A stretch of DNA of 33,081 bases, taken from positions 1 to 33,081 of the forward strand of contig WFPF01000128.1 of the NCBI GenBank assembly GCA_015487695.1. The letters run 5' to 3'. Position numbers and translations under genes: made by a program. The stretch comes from Chitinophagales bacterium. Its GTDB lineage: Bacteria > Bacteroidota > Bacteroidia > Chitinophagales > S012-47. The notes under the pieces were generated by a model that saw nothing but the letters and a program-made list of their open reading frames with translations, did no database searches and was not told the DNA's origin. Below are positions 1 through 7,359 of this stretch, in pieces. Each line of letters starts with the position of its first letter. Position 1 is the first letter of the stretch.

Positions 1-1048
1 CCTCATTGGGGCGCAGGCTGCAGACCATGTTTGACAACTTCTCGGGCAGCATCGGAAGCACCCGGTCAACCATGTAAACCGATGTCGACCTGCGAAAGGC
101 CTCCTTCTCGAGGGCCGAACCCGGCCGTATGTAGTGACTTACATCGGCAATGTGTACACCTACTTCGTAGTGTCCGTTGTCAAGCTTGCGAATGGAAAGG
201 GCATCATCAAAATCCTTGGCATCATCGGGGTCAATGGTAAATGTGGTGACCTCGCGGAAATCCCTGCGTCTGGCAATTTCTTCCTTCGGAATATCCATGC
301 CGATGCGGTCAGCCTCTTTCATCACCGACTGTGAAAACTCCAGCGGGAATCCCGACTCTACAAGAATCGATTTCATCTCCGCATCATTTTCGCCCAGATG
401 GCCGAGTGTTTCCACGATTTCGCCCTGTGGGTTTTTCATATTATCATTCCACTCCACGATGCGTACAATGACCCGGTCTCCTTCTTTGGCTTTGCCAAGT
501 TTGGCCGGTGGCACGAATATATCAATAGGTATTTTCCTGTGATCGGGCACCACAAATGCAAAGCCCTTGCCCATTTGTACGGTTCCAACGATTTCCCGCT
601 GGTGGCGATGGATGATTTCCCTGACCTTGCCTTCCGGCTTTTTCCCTCTGATCTTTGTCAGCTCCACTTTCACCTGATCCCCGTCAAACGCTTTGTTGAG
701 ATTGCCACGTGAAATAAAGACATCGCTGTCCATCCCGGGGCTCAGCAGATAGGCATTGCCTGTGGCTGTCATATCAATGGTACCGGTCACATAGCGACCC
801 TTGTCCATTTTATTGGCTTCGCTGAATTCCAGTCTGCCGTCTTTCAGTTCTTTTACTTCTCCCCGGGCCCTCAGATAATCGAGAGCATCATTAAATATGT
901 GGGGCATGGTGGCTGCGTCAAGCTTTCTTTTCAGCTGCCTTATGCTTAGCGCTTCATTGGCGTTCTTCAGTACTTTTCTGATTTCTTTTTGGGTGTGTTT
1001 GACTTCTTCGAGTCTCTTTTGTCTATTACTCGTCTTCTTCTTCGACAT
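1..1048 (-). CDS. rnr: Ribonuclease R (3' part missing, runs off window)
   Basis: This is the N-terminal 349 residues of a 3'-5' exoribonuclease of the RNase II/R family, which degrades structured RNA processively in the cytoplasm. Reverse translation from the ATG at 1048-1046 gives a lysine-rich start (MSKKKTSNRQKR), a helix-turn-helix-like segment, cold-shock-type OB domains, and from about residue 260 the RNB catalytic domain. The metal-binding signature DPDDAKDFDDA lies near residues 270-281, followed by EVGVHIADVSHYI and LPEKLSNMVCSLRPNE just before the edge. These motifs identify RNase R/VacB clearly. The gene has no stop codon in the window; full-length family members are typically over 700 residues. 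No perfect TAnnTTTG box is seen upstream. The nearest candidate, at 1099-1092 on the minus strand, ends in A instead of G. Confidence 0.95.
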   Translation of the reverse strand, partial: MSKKKTSNRQKRLEEVKHTQKEIRKVLKNANEALSIRQLKRKLDAATMPHIFNDALDYLRARGEVKELKDGRLEFSEANKMDKGRYVTGTIDMTATGNAYLLSPGMDSDVFISRGNLNKAFDGDQVKVELTKIRGKKPEGKVREIIHRHQREIVGTVQMGKGFAFVVPDHRKIPIDIFVPPAKLGKAKEGDRVIVRIVEWNDNMKNPQGEIVETLGHLGENDAEMKSILVESGFPLEFSQSVMKEADRIGMDIPKEEIARRRDFREVTTFTIDPDDAKDFDDALSIRKLDNGHYEVGVHIADVSHYIRPGSALEKEAFRRSTSVYMVDRVLPMLPEKLSNMVCSLRPNE

Positions 1049-1218
1049 ATATTTATTTACATTCTTTAATCAGCTGGATAACGTATAGCTGTAAAATTAA
1101 TTCATCTTCCACCCAATATGTAATAAGAAAGAGGAAGACATGACAGGGAAGAGCTGAGGCCGGCAATTATTTCAGTCCGGAATACCCGGAACACCTTCAT
1201 CAACGATAATATGTTTCC

Positions 1219-1953
1219 TTAAAGCTTCTGGTGAAAGCTCAGCTGCAATTGACCTTTGCTCCAGTCACTTGTGATTTGCTGCATGTAGCCCAGTTGAAAT
1301 TTCAGCTTTCCTGAGAGCTGATATCCCAGCGCAGCGTAGCTCCGATTGCGGTCAAAATAGCCAATTACACGATCTGCCACTATTCGTTCTCCATTGATAA
1401 ACAGCTCATTATACAAGGAGAGGTAGATGCAGCCCTTTTCGAAGCGCTTTTTATTGATCGCGATATTGGCAAAGAGATTATAGCGTCCGCGTGTACGAAT
1501 GATGCCCTCATCAAAAAATCGCTGCTCAAGGCGAAAACGGTGCATAAATTGTATGCGCTCCAGCCATTTGTGTAAAAAAAGTGCTTCCTGATAGATACGA
1601 TGCTCCACACGAATGGAGCTGCTCTCACCAAATACACCGCTGCGTATGTTGGCATAGCCTGCCGTCAGTCTCCATTTGCTGCCCGCCTCCTGGTAGTAGA
1701 TGCCTCCACGCAAGAGCAATTGCTCGAGATCGCCCATCAGATTCCAGTTCCGGTATTGAAAGTCACCCTGAACACCAAAGGGCCGCTCCCCTGCTTTCAT
1801 CTCCCAGAAATACATGTACCAGGCTCCGGTCTGCGATTCATTGACCTGCCCGCTGGCATTCATCGAAAAAAAAGGAGAAAGCAGGCAGATACCGATGAGG
1901 CTTTTCAGCCAGGCACCATGGTTCTTTTCACAGAGATAATATTGTCTTCTCAT
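1219..1953 (-). CDS. DUF2490 family outer-membrane beta-barrel protein
   Basis: An exported protein of 244 residues, probably a small outer-membrane beta-barrel of the DUF2490 family; its function is unknown. The N-terminus has a basic stretch and a hydrophobic segment (LKSLIGICLLSPFF) ending near NASGQ, consistent with a signal peptide. The mature part alternates aromatic and polar residues in short strands (GAWYMYFWEMK, FMHRFRLEQRFF, YAALGYQLSGKLKFQLGYM) with charged turns. It ends in a typical barrel-closing strand, QLQLSFHQKL. The frame stays open to 2013, but a perfect TAnnTTTG box lies inside that extension, so the ATG at 1953-1951 is the better start. It lies behind rnr on the same strand with 170 bases between, and the two need not be co-transcribed. 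Family assignment is by general pattern, not by a search. Confidence 0.7.
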   Translation of the reverse strand: MRRQYYLCEKNHGAWLKSLIGICLLSPFFSMNASGQVNESQTGAWYMYFWEMKAGERPFGVQGDFQYRNWNLMGDLEQLLLRGGIYYQEAGSKWRLTAGYANIRSGVFGESSSIRVEHRIYQEALFLHKWLERIQFMHRFRLEQRFFDEGIIRTRGRYNLFANIAINKKRFEKGCIYLSLYNELFINGERIVADRVIGYFDRNRSYAALGYQLSGKLKFQLGYMQQITSDWSKGQLQLSFHQKL

Positions 1954-1971
1954 GCTTTTGGGGATTTGCGC

Positions 1972-1979
1972 CAAAAATA
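1972..1979 (-). promoter_or_regulatory. -7 promoter box (TAnnTTTG) for the DUF2490 gene
   Basis: On the minus strand this reads TATTTTTG, a perfect match to the Bacteroidota -7 consensus. It ends 18 bases before the ATG at 1953. No clear TTTG -33 element is seen at the usual distance. Its position supports the shorter start for the gene. Confidence 0.5.
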
Positions 1980-2100
1980 GGAAGCGAGCCCCTGAATCAG
2001 GTGTCTTCAGCATGTGATCGGGGTAGTTCTAATTACATTTTAATATCGATATGCTCCATTACTCATTCTGCCACTCAGTTGACAAAAGGAAGCGCTGCAA

Positions 2101-2109
2101 GGGGGGGGG
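2101..2109. repeat. Run of nine G residues in a divergent intergenic region
   Basis: A homopolymer of nine G lies between the divergently transcribed DUF2490 and thioesterase genes, about 97 bases upstream of the thioesterase ATG. Runs this long are prone to slipped-strand length change. Nothing shows that it sits inside a promoter spacer or a coding frame. Confidence 0.8.
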
Positions 2110-2205
2110 CGATAAGAGTGGAAAAGGTGGAAAAGAAACCTTTTTGAGTATAAATTCGCTCTTCTATAAACGCGGGGCAGAATGCTCCTTCAAAAAACGT
2201 CACAT

Positions 2206-2604
2206 ATGAATTTCCACACACGCAAATGGGTCAAACCCGAAGATTTAAACCCCAACGGCACCCTCTTCGGTGGCCGGCTCCTGCAATGGATTGATGAAGA
2301 GGCCGCACTTTATGCGATCATCCAGCTTGAAAACCAGAAAGTGGTTACAAAATTTGTATCCGAGATCAATTTCAACAGTTCGGCCAAGACGGGCGACATA
2401 ATAGAGATTGGCCTTGAGCCGGTAAAATTCGGGAAAAGCTCACTCACTCTTCGCTGCGAAGTGCGCAATAAAATGACCTGGAAAAACATCATCACCATCG
2501 AGCGCATCGTGATGGTCAACCTGGGGCCTGACGGCAAACCCGCGGCACATGGAAAAACGCAGCTTGAATATGTAAAAGACCGCATGCCGGACGGTCTCGA
2601 CTGA
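2206..2604 (+). CDS. Acyl-CoA thioesterase (hotdog fold, YciA/BACH-like)
   Basis: A 132-residue single hotdog-domain protein predicted to hydrolyse acyl-CoA to free acid and CoA in the cytoplasm. The hallmark segment is at the N-terminus: NPNGTLFGGRLLQWIDEEAA, with the conserved Asn, Gly-Gly and the Asp expected to be the catalytic base. It is followed by the long helix and the strands KFVSEINFNSSAKTGDIIEIG, as in YciA/BACH enzymes that work as oligomers. The frame also has an ATG at 2182; the ATG at 2206 is preferred because the family-like sequence begins directly there (MNFHTRKWVKP). A possible weak promoter (TTTG at 2143-2146, TATAAACG at 2165-2172) lies upstream. The gene is followed 95 bases later by sucC, which has its own promoter box. 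Substrate chain length cannot be read from the sequence. Confidence 0.85.
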   Translation: MNFHTRKWVKPEDLNPNGTLFGGRLLQWIDEEAALYAIIQLENQKVVTKFVSEINFNSSAKTGDIIEIGLEPVKFGKSSLTLRCEVRNKMTWKNIITIERIVMVNLGPDGKPAAHGKTQLEYVKDRMPDGLD

Positions 2605-2674
2605 TTGTCAGCATGTGCCGGGAAGAGCTGAACATTCTTTGCCTTACAAATTTCCTTCCTATCCATTAAGCCTT

Positions 2675-2682
2675 TAATTTTG
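2675..2682 (+). promoter_or_regulatory. -7 promoter box (TAATTTTG) for sucC
   Basis: A perfect TAnnTTTG ends 17 bases before the sucC ATG. A TTTC at 2651-2654, 20 bases upstream, is a one-mismatch -33 TTTG element at the right spacing. This suggests sucC is transcribed from its own short-leader promoter rather than only from the thioesterase gene. Confidence 0.6.
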
Positions 2683-2699
2683 GCGCAAAATCAATCGCA

Positions 2700-3899
2700 A
2701 TGAACATACACGAATATCAGGGCAAGTCGATTATCAAGAAATACGGAGCACGCATTCAGGAAGGATATGTGGCCGAAAGTGTGGAAGAAGCCGTAGAAGC
2801 CGCCAAGCGCTTAAATATCGAAACCGGAACAAAATGGTGGGTGATAAAGGCACAGATTCATGCAGGCGGGCGAGGCAAAGGAGGCGGAGTAAAGCTGGCC
2901 AAGTCGCTGGACGAAGTACGCGAGCTGGCATCACAAATCCTGGGTATGCGCCTCGTGACACCCCAAACCGGGCCGGAAGGTAAAATCGTCCATAAAATCC
3001 TGATTGCCCAGGATGTGTATTATCCGGGCGAGTCGGAACCCGAAGAGTACTACATGAGCATCATGCTTGACCGCAGCAAGGACAGCAATGTAATTGTTTA
3101 TTCTCCGGAGGGAGGAATGGACATCGAAGAAGTAGCCGAGAAGTATCCCGATAAAATTTACAAAGAATGGGTCGATCCGGCTGTAGGGCTGATGCCTTTT
3201 CAAACAAGGAAAATCGCATTTGCTTTTGGCCTTAGCGGCACGGCTTTCAAGGAAATGAGCAAATTCGTGAGCAGCCTCTACCGGGCTTTCAGCGAATCGG
3301 ATGCATCGCTTCTTGAGATCAATCCGGTACTGAAAACAAGCGATGACAAGATATTGGCCGTTGACTGCAAAACGGCAATTGACGACAACGCCCTATACAG
3401 GCATCCCGACCTGGCCGATATGCGCGACCTCAGCGAAGAAGACCCGGCCGAAGTGGAAGCCGGAAAGTATAACCTCAATTTCATCAAACTGGATGGAAAC
3501 GTAGGCTGTATGGTCAACGGAGCAGGACTGGCCATGGCTACCATGGACATGATCAAGCTGGCCGGTGGCGCCCCTGCCAATTTTCTGGATGTAGGAGGCT
3601 CGGCCAATGCCGAAACCGTTGAAGCCGGTTTTCGCATTATCCTCAAGGACCCGAACGTGAAAGCCATTCTTGTGAATATTTTCGGAGGTATCGTTCGCTG
3701 CGACAGAGTGGCCGAAGGAATTGTACAGGCGTACCAGAAACTGGGAGAAATCAACGTGCCCATTATCGTACGGCTGCAGGGCACCAATGCCGAAGAAGGT
3801 AAAAAAATCATTGATGAAAGCGGTCTGAAAGTCTACTCCGCCATCCTGCTGAAAGAAGCAGCCGAGCTGGTTGCCGAACTGGTCCGCAAGGCGGGATAG
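2700..3899 (+). CDS. sucC: Succinate-CoA ligase (ADP-forming) subunit beta
   Basis: The beta subunit of succinyl-CoA synthetase, which interconverts succinyl-CoA and succinate with nucleotide triphosphate formation in the TCA cycle. It has 399 residues, the normal length. It begins MNIHEYQGKSIIKKYG, the standard N-terminus of the ATP-grasp domain, followed by the glycine-rich nucleotide loop HAGGRGKGGGVKLAK. EINPVLK near residue 206 and DCKTAIDDNALYRHPD lie in the metal/ATP region. From about residue 260 the CoA-ligase domain shows GNVGCMVNGAGLAMATMD, FLDVGGSA and NIFGGIVRCDRVAEGI. The alpha-subunit gene sucD is not next to it; the following gene is comEC-like, after a strong terminator. The two subunits must therefore be expressed from separate loci here. 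Confidence 0.97.
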   Translation: MNIHEYQGKSIIKKYGARIQEGYVAESVEEAVEAAKRLNIETGTKWWVIKAQIHAGGRGKGGGVKLAKSLDEVRELASQILGMRLVTPQTGPEGKIVHKILIAQDVYYPGESEPEEYYMSIMLDRSKDSNVIVYSPEGGMDIEEVAEKYPDKIYKEWVDPAVGLMPFQTRKIAFAFGLSGTAFKEMSKFVSSLYRAFSESDASLLEINPVLKTSDDKILAVDCKTAIDDNALYRHPDLADMRDLSEEDPAEVEAGKYNLNFIKLDGNVGCMVNGAGLAMATMDMIKLAGGAPANFLDVGGSANAETVEAGFRIILKDPNVKAILVNIFGGIVRCDRVAEGIVQAYQKLGEINVPIIVRLQGTNAEEGKKIIDESGLKVYSAILLKEAAELVAELVRKAG

Positions 3900-3925
3900 G
3901 AAATTCTTCCCTCATTTATTTTGTG

Positions 3926-3963
3926 TAGCCACACTTTCTTCGAAGTGTGGCTATTCTTTATTT
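3926..3963 (+). terminator. Rho-independent terminator after sucC
   Basis: A perfect 11-base-pair stem (TAGCCACACTT at 3926-3936 with AAGTGTGGCTA at 3943-3953) closes a six-base TCTTCG loop. It is followed by the T-rich tail TTCTTTATTT. It ends the sucC transcript before comEC. Confidence 0.9.
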
Positions 3964-4006
3964 CATAATTTATGCATAAATTAGAATTTAATCAGCGCAT
4001 GACATA

Positions 4007-6034
4007 GTGTATAATACACTCAAAGCACCAATCTTTCTTGCATTTCTGCCCTTTCTGGCAGGAATTGTTTACTTCGTAAACCGGCCTTCCGAAAGCATCC
4101 TGTCCTTAGCTCCTTTCATGGTGCTGTTTGCCCTGCTCTTTTTAATTCATCATCTGTACCGAAATCCCTCTCAAAGCTTTGCAAGGATTTTTACTCTGCT
4201 CATGGTCTGCCTCTTTTTTCTTCTGGGCCTGCTGCGCAGCCATCAGCAGACCCTTTGTTACCGCGAGGACTTTGCCGGACAGTATCTTGATTCAGCCCGT
4301 GCCTGGGTACTCGTCTTGAGCGAAGAGCCGCTTGAACGCGAACGCAGTTACAAAGTTACAGGCCGCATCACAGCGGTACTGCTACCATCCAGGCAGATAC
4401 CGGCCGAAGGACGCGTGCTGCTCTATTTTGCCAAAGACAGCAGCTCGGCCGGGCTCCGCTATGGTGATAAACTGCTGCTGCGACCGATGATAAGTGAACT
4501 GGATGGCCCTAAGAATCCCAATGAATTCAATTACCGCAAGTACCTTGGATTTCATCAAATCTATCACAGAGCCTTTGTAAAGGAAGGCGATTATAAAATC
4601 CTTGGAAATGAGGGTCGCCTCTTTTTCAAAAAGATTTATGCCCTGCGCAAATATCTTAGTGAGCTTCTTGAAGAAAAACTACCCTCCGAAAGTGCGCGTG
4701 CAGTTGCTTCGGCTTTGCTTCTCGGCCAGCGCGACCGGCTTGATGAAGCGACCATTCACAATTATTCGGCAAGCGGTGCCATGCATGTACTGGCGGTGTC
4801 AGGATTGCATGTCGGCATCATTTTTCTGATACTGCAGCTTCTCATTCCGGAGTTTTCCCGCTCAAGCATCTATAGCCGCTTTTTGCGCCCCTTTCTTTTT
4901 CTGGCCGGCATATGGTCATATGCTGCCCTCACCGGTCTCAGTCCCTCTGTTACCCGGGCAGCCACCATGTTTTCCTTTGTCATTGCCGGCTCTGTGCTCG
5001 ACCGGAAGCTCAACATCTACCATTCCATTGCAGCCAGTGCCTTTTTCCTCCTCTTCATACAGCCCTATCTCATTACCGAAATAGGCTTCCTTCTCTCCTA
5101 TTTTGCGGTCCTGGGAATCGTGTACATTCAGCCCAGACTGTATAGCCTTTTGTATTTCCGCAACCGTTTGCTCGACAAGGCCTGGGCTATTACAGCAGTC
5201 TCCATTGCCGCACAGCTGGCCACCTTTCCCATTGCCATTTTATTCTTTTATCAGTTTCCCGTTTTCTTTCTCATTTCCAACCTTCTTGTCATTCCGGCTG
5301 CCATGCTGATTGTGTCGGGTGGAGTCTTTCTCTTTCTCTTTTCTGCCATTCCTTCGCTTGGCAATGCCCTGGGGTATTTTCTTTCGGCTGTGATTGACCT
5401 ATTAAATGCCGGAATAGCCCTAATCAGCCGGATTCCGGGAGTGCTCGCGGAAGGTATAGTGATAGATATTCCCCAAACGGTATTGCTCTATTTATTCCTT
5501 CTCTTTCTGCTCCTGTATTTCGCGCGCAAGTCTTTTGCCCATCTGCGTATTGCCCTGCTTTTTCTGATGCTATTTGCGGCAATCACTCAATACAGAAGTA
5601 TCAAAAACCGGCAATACCAGGGCCTGACCATCTACCGTATTCGCGGACACAGTGCCGTTGCTTTTTTTAGCCACAAAAGCGCCTGGGTTCTGGCAGACAG
5701 CGCCCTCCTCTCCGACCGCAATGCGCTGCGCTTTCATATGCGGCATCACTGGTGGAACCGGGGTATCCGGCAAATACAGCGTATAGCACTGGACACGATG
5801 CCCGAAAGCTTTGCCATTCAATTCGGGAATCAGAAAATCGCACTACATCGCTTGCCGGCTCCGGGCAGGGGATACCTTATCCGAATTGGCAAGGCTGCCG
5901 GAAGCAATGCACTCTATGTGCTGGACGAAAGTATAGACCGAAGAAGAAGAGAAATGCTGCTCAAACGATTAGAGAAACTAAAGCTGCCCTATGTGGATTT
6001 AAGCCGGAGCAATGCCCTGAGCCAAACCTTCTGA
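4007..6034 (+). CDS. comEC: ComEC/Rec2-family competence channel protein
   Basis: A polytopic inner-membrane protein of the ComEC/Rec2 family, expected to pass single-stranded DNA across the cytoplasmic membrane during natural transformation. Of 675 residues, the first ~80 hold two or three membrane segments. Residues ~95-200 form the soluble DUF4131/OB-like region with the motif GPKNPNEFNYRKYLG. Residues ~225-505 are the Competence domain, with SGAMHVLAVSGLHVGI, GLSPSVTRAATMF and EIGFLLSYFAVLGI. After the last membrane segment about 130 residues remain, without the HxHxDH metallo-beta-lactamase motif found in longer ComEC proteins, so nuclease function is not encoded here. The start is GTG at 4007; no in-frame ATG is available upstream. 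A two-codon ATG-ACA-TAG frame at 3999-4007 overlaps the GTG by one base. Confidence 0.9.
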   Translation: MYNTLKAPIFLAFLPFLAGIVYFVNRPSESILSLAPFMVLFALLFLIHHLYRNPSQSFARIFTLLMVCLFFLLGLLRSHQQTLCYREDFAGQYLDSARAWVLVLSEEPLERERSYKVTGRITAVLLPSRQIPAEGRVLLYFAKDSSSAGLRYGDKLLLRPMISELDGPKNPNEFNYRKYLGFHQIYHRAFVKEGDYKILGNEGRLFFKKIYALRKYLSELLEEKLPSESARAVASALLLGQRDRLDEATIHNYSASGAMHVLAVSGLHVGIIFLILQLLIPEFSRSSIYSRFLRPFLFLAGIWSYAALTGLSPSVTRAATMFSFVIAGSVLDRKLNIYHSIAASAFFLLFIQPYLITEIGFLLSYFAVLGIVYIQPRLYSLLYFRNRLLDKAWAITAVSIAAQLATFPIAILFFYQFPVFFLISNLLVIPAAMLIVSGGVFLFLFSAIPSLGNALGYFLSAVIDLLNAGIALISRIPGVLAEGIVIDIPQTVLLYLFLLFLLLYFARKSFAHLRIALLFLMLFAAITQYRSIKNRQYQGLTIYRIRGHSAVAFFSHKSAWVLADSALLSDRNALRFHMRHHWWNRGIRQIQRIALDTMPESFAIQFGNQKIALHRLPAPGRGYLIRIGKAAGSNALYVLDESIDRRRREMLLKRLEKLKLPYVDLSRSNALSQTF

Positions 6035-6084
6035 TATGAAAGTGAAGCGGCCTAGGCTATTACTGCTCTGAAAAAAGATTGCTT

Positions 6085-6092
6085 TATCTTTA
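6085..6092 (+). promoter_or_regulatory. Possible -7 box (TATCTTTA) for the crotonase operon
   Basis: TATCTTTA matches TAnnTTTG except for the last base and ends 20 bases before the crotonase ATG. No convincing -33 element is visible. Kept as a weak candidate because an operon clearly starts here. Confidence 0.3.
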
Positions 6093-6112
6093 TTCCGACA
6101 TAATACAAGCGC

Positions 6113-6898
6113 ATGAACAATGAATTTGTAAGCCTCACAAAGGAAGGATCGAGCGGTCTCATCCACATGAAATGGGAAGAGAAAAGAAATGCACTGGGCC
6201 CGGAAATGATAGCGGCACTCAAAGAAGCTTTTCGTGAAGCAGCGGAAGACGAAAAGATAAGGGTAATTATACTGAGCGGAACGGCCAAAGCTTTCAGTGC
6301 CGGAGCCGATCTGGCCTACCTGAAAAAAATGCAGGGCTTTTCGCGGGAGGAGAATCTGAAAGACAGCCTCAGTCTGAAGGCCCTTTTCGAAGAGATCTAT
6401 GCATTGCCTAAACTCGTTATTGCTCAGGTGAAAGGCCCGGCCATTGCCGGTGGCTGCGGACTGGCTACGGTCTGCGACCTCCTCGTCAGCACACCGGAAA
6501 GCCTCTTCGGATATTCGGAGGTGCGCATCGGATTTGTTCCGGCCATCGTGATGGCTTTTCTCCTGCGCAAAATCGGGGAGTCGCATGCCAAGCGTTTATT
6601 GCTGACAGGCGAACGCATCACGGGTACGGAAGCCTATCGCATCGGACTGGTCAATTACCTCTTCCCTGCCGATCGCATCGAGTACGAAAGCAAAGCCCTG
6701 GCGGCAAAACTTGCAAGCCAATGCAGCGGAGAGGCCATTGCAATGACCAAAAAACTGATTGCCCGGGTGCAGGACCTCCCCCTCCCCGAAGCACTTAACC
6801 TGGCGGCTGCAAGCAATGCCGAAGCCCGTGCGGGCAAAGAGTGCAAGCGGGGTGTCGCGGCTTTTCTCAACAAAGAAAAAATCAACTGGGACCAATGA
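6113..6898 (+). CDS. Enoyl-CoA hydratase/isomerase (crotonase) family protein
   Basis: A 261-residue crotonase-fold enzyme acting on acyl-CoA esters in the cytoplasm. The oxyanion-hole strands are clear: AFSAGADL at 60-67 and GPAIAGGCGLA at 108-118. Of the two catalytic glutamates of rat enoyl-CoA hydratase, the second is kept (Glu136 in YSEVRIG). The first is replaced by Gly116 (GGCG instead of GGCE), with the family spacing of 20 residues preserved. This argues against a standard two-Glu enoyl-CoA hydratase. An isomerase or a methylglutaconyl-CoA hydratase-like role is possible, since such enzymes can have a non-Glu residue here. Its stop codon overlaps the start of the DUF1801 gene (ATGA at 6895-6898), so the two are probably translationally coupled. 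The substrate cannot be named from sequence. Confidence 0.85.
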   Translation: MNNEFVSLTKEGSSGLIHMKWEEKRNALGPEMIAALKEAFREAAEDEKIRVIILSGTAKAFSAGADLAYLKKMQGFSREENLKDSLSLKALFEEIYALPKLVIAQVKGPAIAGGCGLATVCDLLVSTPESLFGYSEVRIGFVPAIVMAFLLRKIGESHAKRLLLTGERITGTEAYRIGLVNYLFPADRIEYESKALAAKLASQCSGEAIAMTKKLIARVQDLPLPEALNLAAASNAEARAGKECKRGVAAFLNKEKINWDQ

Positions 6899-7359
6899 AA
6901 TATGATGCCAATACGGTCGAAGCCTATATTGAGATGCTTCCCTCCGATCGCCAGGTATCTTTTCAGCGCCTGCGGGAAATCGTAAAAACAAAGCTCCCTC
7001 CGGGATTTGAAGAGACCATGGCCTATGGCATGCCCGCCTATGTTGTGCCGCACGAAATATATCCGCCCGGTTATCATTGCAATCCACAGGAAGCACTGCC
7101 CTTTATCAGTCTGGCCAATCAGAAAAATTTTATTGCATTTTACCACATGGGCATTTATGCCCTGCCCAAACTATCTCAGTGGTTTCAAAGCGAATATCGC
7201 GCACTTTGTGGCAAAAAAGCAGACATGGGAAAAAGCTGCATTCGTTTCAGGAAAACAGCGGAAATCCCTTTTGATCTGATGGGCCGCCTGGCGGCAAAGA
7301 TGAGCCCGCTTGAATGGATACGCATATATGAGAAAGAAATAAAGAAAAATGCCGGATAG
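6895..7359 (+). CDS. DUF1801 domain-containing protein
   Basis: A 154-residue cytoplasmic protein of the DUF1801 (YdhG-like) family, whose function is not established. The pattern is typical: an N-terminal helix (VEAYIEMLPSDRQVSFQRLREIV), then GFEETMAYGMPAYVV, a strand with LPFISLANQKNFIAFYHMGIY, and near the end MGKSCIRFRK followed by a short helix. No signal peptide or membrane segment is present. The frame is open further upstream from a GTG at 6841, but that lies wholly inside the crotonase gene. The ATG at 6895, overlapping the crotonase TGA, gives the family-like N-terminus MKYDANTVEAYIE. It is the middle gene of a tightly packed operon and overlaps the sulfotransferase gene by 11 bases. 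Confidence 0.85.
   Translation: MKYDANTVEAYIEMLPSDRQVSFQRLREIVKTKLPPGFEETMAYGMPAYVVPHEIYPPGYHCNPQEALPFISLANQKNFIAFYHMGIYALPKLSQWFQSEYRALCGKKADMGKSCIRFRKTAEIPFDLMGRLAAKMSPLEWIRIYEKEIKKNAG

Noticed and set aside
6841-6894. 18-codon extension of the DUF1801 gene from a GTG
   Set aside because: It lies wholly within the crotonase gene, while the ATG at 6895 makes the usual ATGA overlap and the family-like start.
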